From assembly GCF_900141805.1 (NCBI RefSeq), contig NZ_FQYN01000010.1, forward strand, positions 1-64,000: a DNA stretch of 64,000 nucleotides, written 5' to 3'. Positions 61,935 to 64,000 of this stretch are shown in pieces. The notes beneath the pieces are model-generated. The model saw only the letters and a program-made list of their open reading frames with translations, was not told the DNA's origin and did no database searches. Origin of the DNA: Hymenobacter daecheongensis DSM 21074. Its GTDB lineage: Bacteria; Bacteroidota; Bacteroidia; Cytophagales; Hymenobacteraceae. Every line of letters begins with the position of its first letter. The first letter of the stretch is position 1. The position numbers were made by a program, and so were the translations under genes.

Positions 61935-62558
61935 TCATTGGCCCAGAGCGGCCTCCAGCGGCCCGCTTACCATCAGTTCGTCGCGCAGGCGGCCCGCATC
62001 GGCGGCCAGCTTGGGCCGAATCTCGTTCAGAGCCTGCTTCAGGGCCGTCACGTCGGAGAGGCGCGGGGCCCCGGTCTGGCCGTAGCCGTGGTACATGGCC
62101 ACGCGGATGCGCGAGTCGCCGGTGCCGGTATAGGTGCCAAGGGTTTCGCCCTTGGCGTTCAGAATTTGGACCGTCGCCTCCAGCTTCGTGCAGTAATATT
62201 CCATCGGAATGCCGATGAGCGTGGGGGTCATCAGGGTCAGCATCTGCGTTACCAGAAAGGCCTTGCCGGCCCGGCGCATGCTACTGTTGGTTATCACCAG
62301 CTTGGCGTAGCCGAACTGGGCGCTATCGGTGGGCACGGTCACGTTCTGGCGCAGCTCCCGCAGAAACAGCAGGCGCGCATCTTCGGGCAGCGCCCCCTCT
62401 GTATTCACCCACGGCCCGATATCTACGGAAGCCTCCAGCATGGGCAGGCGGGTGGGAATAGGGGAGCCGGAAAGCCGGAATACGGCCCGTTCCGTCGATT
62501 TGCAGCTGGCGGCACCCAGCAGCAACACAGTATAAAGCAGGAGTAGACGTGTTTTCAT
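61935..62558 (-). CDS. Small lipoprotein, unknown family
   Basis: 207 residues from the ATG at 62558 (MKTRLLLLYTVLLLGAASCKSTE), lipoprotein Cys 19. The body has a mixed alpha/beta look, with GYAKLVITNSSMRR, TQMLTLMTPTLIGIPMEYYCTKLEATVQIL and a helical C terminus. Proteins of this kind are often annotated only as hypothetical; no enzymatic motif is seen. The leader (62559-62671) is strikingly AT-rich and probably holds promoters for this gene, but I see no good consensus match. Confidence 0.65.
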   Translation of the reverse strand: MKTRLLLLYTVLLLGAASCKSTERAVFRLSGSPIPTRLPMLEASVDIGPWVNTEGALPEDARLLFLRELRQNVTVPTDSAQFGYAKLVITNSSMRRAGKAFLVTQMLTLMTPTLIGIPMEYYCTKLEATVQILNAKGETLGTYTGTGDSRIRVAMYHGYGQTGAPRLSDVTALKQALNEIRPKLAADAGRLRDELMVSGPLEAALGQ

Positions 62559-62671
62559 TGAGAAGGCTGAGGAAGCGTTTACAGCAGGAGAGAAGTGGCG
62601 AAAGCGTGAGCAATAATAATACACAATATTAAATATTCAATTAAAAGTATGCTTTATTTGATATTGTATTG

Positions 62672-64000
62672 TCAATGTGCGTGCTGGGCCACCGTGCTGT
62701 CATTTTCGGCCAGCTCGGTGAGGGGTGGGGCCACGTAGTTATCTACGAACTCGCCTTCCCAGCGGGCTATCACGGCCGTAGCCAGGCAGTTGCCGGTCAC
62801 GTTCACGGCCGTGCGGGCCATATCCATCAGCGCATCAATGCCCAGAATAATAAACACCGGCCACGCGGGCAGATTGAACGAAGCCACCGTGGCCAGCAGA
62901 ATAACCAGCGAGGCGCGGGGCACGCCGGCTACGCCCTTGCTGGTGAGCATCAGCGTGAATACCATCACCAGCTGCTGCCCCCACGTCAGGTCGATACCCG
63001 CGGCCTGGGCCACGAAAATGGCCGCCAGCGAGAGGTAAAGCGTGGTGCCGTCGAGGTTGAAGGAGTAGCCCGTGGGCATCACGAAGGCCACGATGCGGCG
63101 CGGCACGCCCAGGCCTTCCATGGCTTCCATGGCGCGGGGCAGGGCCGCCTCAGAGCTGGTAGTGGCGAAGGCAATGCTGACGGGCTCGGCAATGGCCTGC
63201 ACGAAGCGCTTCACCGGAATGCGGGCCAGCAGCGCAATGGGCAGCAGCACCAGCAGAATGAAGGCAATGAGCGCCGCATACAGCGTAAGCAACAGATAGA
63301 AAGCGTTTTGCAGGGGCGCAAAGCCCATTTTGCCCACCGTGTAGGCCATGGCCCCACCCACACCGATAGGGGCAAAGAACATCACCACGTTGGTGAATTT
63401 GAACATCACTTCCGACAGGCTTTCGGCAAATTCGAGCATCGGGCGGCGGTGCCGGCCATGCACCATGGCCAGGCCGATAGCGAAGATGATGGCGAAGACC
63501 ACCACCTGCAATACTTGCCCCTCGGCCACGGATTTGGCGATATTCTCGGGGAAGATGTGCAGGATGATGTCGGCGGCCGACTGCTTCACGGGCTCCAGCT
63601 TCTCGTCGTCCATGCCCACGCGGCTCACGCCCACGCCGGCCTTGCTCAGGTTGATGGCCGCCAGTCCGATGAACAGGGCGAAGGTGGTCACGACCTCGAA
63701 GTACACCAGCGCCTTCACGCCCATCTTTCCCACCTGCTTCAGGTCGGCGTGGCCGGCAATGCCCACCACCAGCGTGGCGAATACCAGCGGCGCAATGATG
63801 GTTTTGACCAGCCGCAGGAACACGTCGCTGAGCACTTTCATGTTCTGCCCCAGAGCCGGGAAATCGTGTCCGAACTCAGCTCCGATAAACATGCTGACCA
63901 CAATCCAGAAGGTGAGGGAGCGGCGCTTGGCGGCGTAGAAGGCCAGCGCGGCCAGGAATAGCCAGCGGGCTGCCAGCGGCACCTTGGCAGACAGCGCCAC
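62672..64000 (-). CDS. Dicarboxylate/amino acid:cation symporter (DAACS family), 5' end at window edge
   Basis: 442 codons reach the window edge, where a GTG may or may not be the true start; since the first membrane helix begins about residue 28, little or nothing is missing. Family motifs: KTIIAPLVFATLVVGIAG, the serine-rich hairpin AFATTSSEAALPRAME, MPTGYSFNLDGTTLY, and the final transport helix LGIDALMDMARTAVNVTGNCLATAVIARWEG. Such carriers take up glutamate, aspartate or C4-dicarboxylates with sodium or protons at the inner membrane. Monocistronic here. Confidence 0.92.
   Translation of the reverse strand: MALSAKVPLAARWLFLAALAFYAAKRRSLTFWIVVSMFIGAEFGHDFPALGQNMKVLSDVFLRLVKTIIAPLVFATLVVGIAGHADLKQVGKMGVKALVYFEVVTTFALFIGLAAINLSKAGVGVSRVGMDDEKLEPVKQSAADIILHIFPENIAKSVAEGQVLQVVVFAIIFAIGLAMVHGRHRRPMLEFAESLSEVMFKFTNVVMFFAPIGVGGAMAYTVGKMGFAPLQNAFYLLLTLYAALIAFILLVLLPIALLARIPVKRFVQAIAEPVSIAFATTSSEAALPRAMEAMEGLGVPRRIVAFVMPTGYSFNLDGTTLYLSLAAIFVAQAAGIDLTWGQQLVMVFTLMLTSKGVAGVPRASLVILLATVASFNLPAWPVFIILGIDALMDMARTAVNVTGNCLATAVIARWEGEFVDNYVAPPLTELAENDSTVAQHAH

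Overview
The window looks like a chromosomal segment of a GC-rich (roughly 60-65% by eye) member of the Bacteroidota, most likely a Hymenobacter or close relative (Cytophagales, Hymenobacteraceae). The grounds are two SusC/SusD outer-membrane uptake pairs, a type IX secretion (T9SS) C-terminal sorting domain plus a decayed second one, promoters of the TTTG-N19-21-TAnnTTTG type, almost no Shine-Dalgarno sequences, and dense runs of palindromic intergenic repeats. The genus is an inference from gene content, not from a marker gene.

Layout. 1-5.7 kb: the tail of a Tn3-family transposase, then a bestrophin channel, a cyclic-nucleotide-binding/thioredoxin-reductase-like flavoprotein, a lipase-like hydrolase and a rhomboid protease, with a frameshifted T9SS sorting-domain remnant wedged between the last two. 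5.7-39.5 kb: a region rich in cell-wall and amino-sugar genes. It holds a class A serine hydrolase, a VanX-type D-Ala-D-Ala dipeptidase, a GHL10-type glycoside hydrolase, two SusCD pairs, a NagB-like deaminase fused to a PIG-L deacetylase, the anhydro-MurNAc kinase AnmK, a NagX-like acyltransferase, a NagZ-type GH3 glucosaminidase fused to a serine hydrolase, a large PIG-L protein, a PAP2 phosphatase and a sodium:solute symporter preceded by a 42-residue membrane peptide. Read together, these suggest uptake and salvage of peptidoglycan or chitin-like amino sugars: SusCD import, trimming of peptide and sugar in the periplasm, then kinase and deaminase steps in the cytoplasm. 39.6-49.7 kb: DUF2911, ExbD-like, ABC exporter, TonB-like, symporter, metallo-hydrolase, outer-membrane, MFS and flavin reductase genes. 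49.7-64 kb: an M61 peptidase, a methyltransferase, two PAP2 phosphatases flanking a tRNA-Leu(CAG), a di-haem peroxidase, a PhoX-like lipoprotein, a GAF protein, small lipoproteins, a T9SS cargo protein and a dicarboxylate/amino-acid symporter running off the edge.

The most unusual aspect is intergenic. Between 5.9 and 49.7 kb there are 14 inverted-repeat elements, about one per 3 kb, in several unrelated sequence families. Within a copy the two arms are usually perfect or near-perfect reverse complements, while related copies differ from each other with matching changes in both arms. Most copies lie within about 20 bases of a stop codon. One element (28148-28642) has perfect 52-bp arms and carries a GxxExxY-family gene with PD-(D/E)XK nuclease signature residues; a solo hairpin of the same family sits at the other end of the neighbouring gene. 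Three other elements (43.4, 45.6 and 46.7 kb) have arms built from imperfect heptamer arrays. One element supplies the last 13 codons and the stop of a symporter gene.
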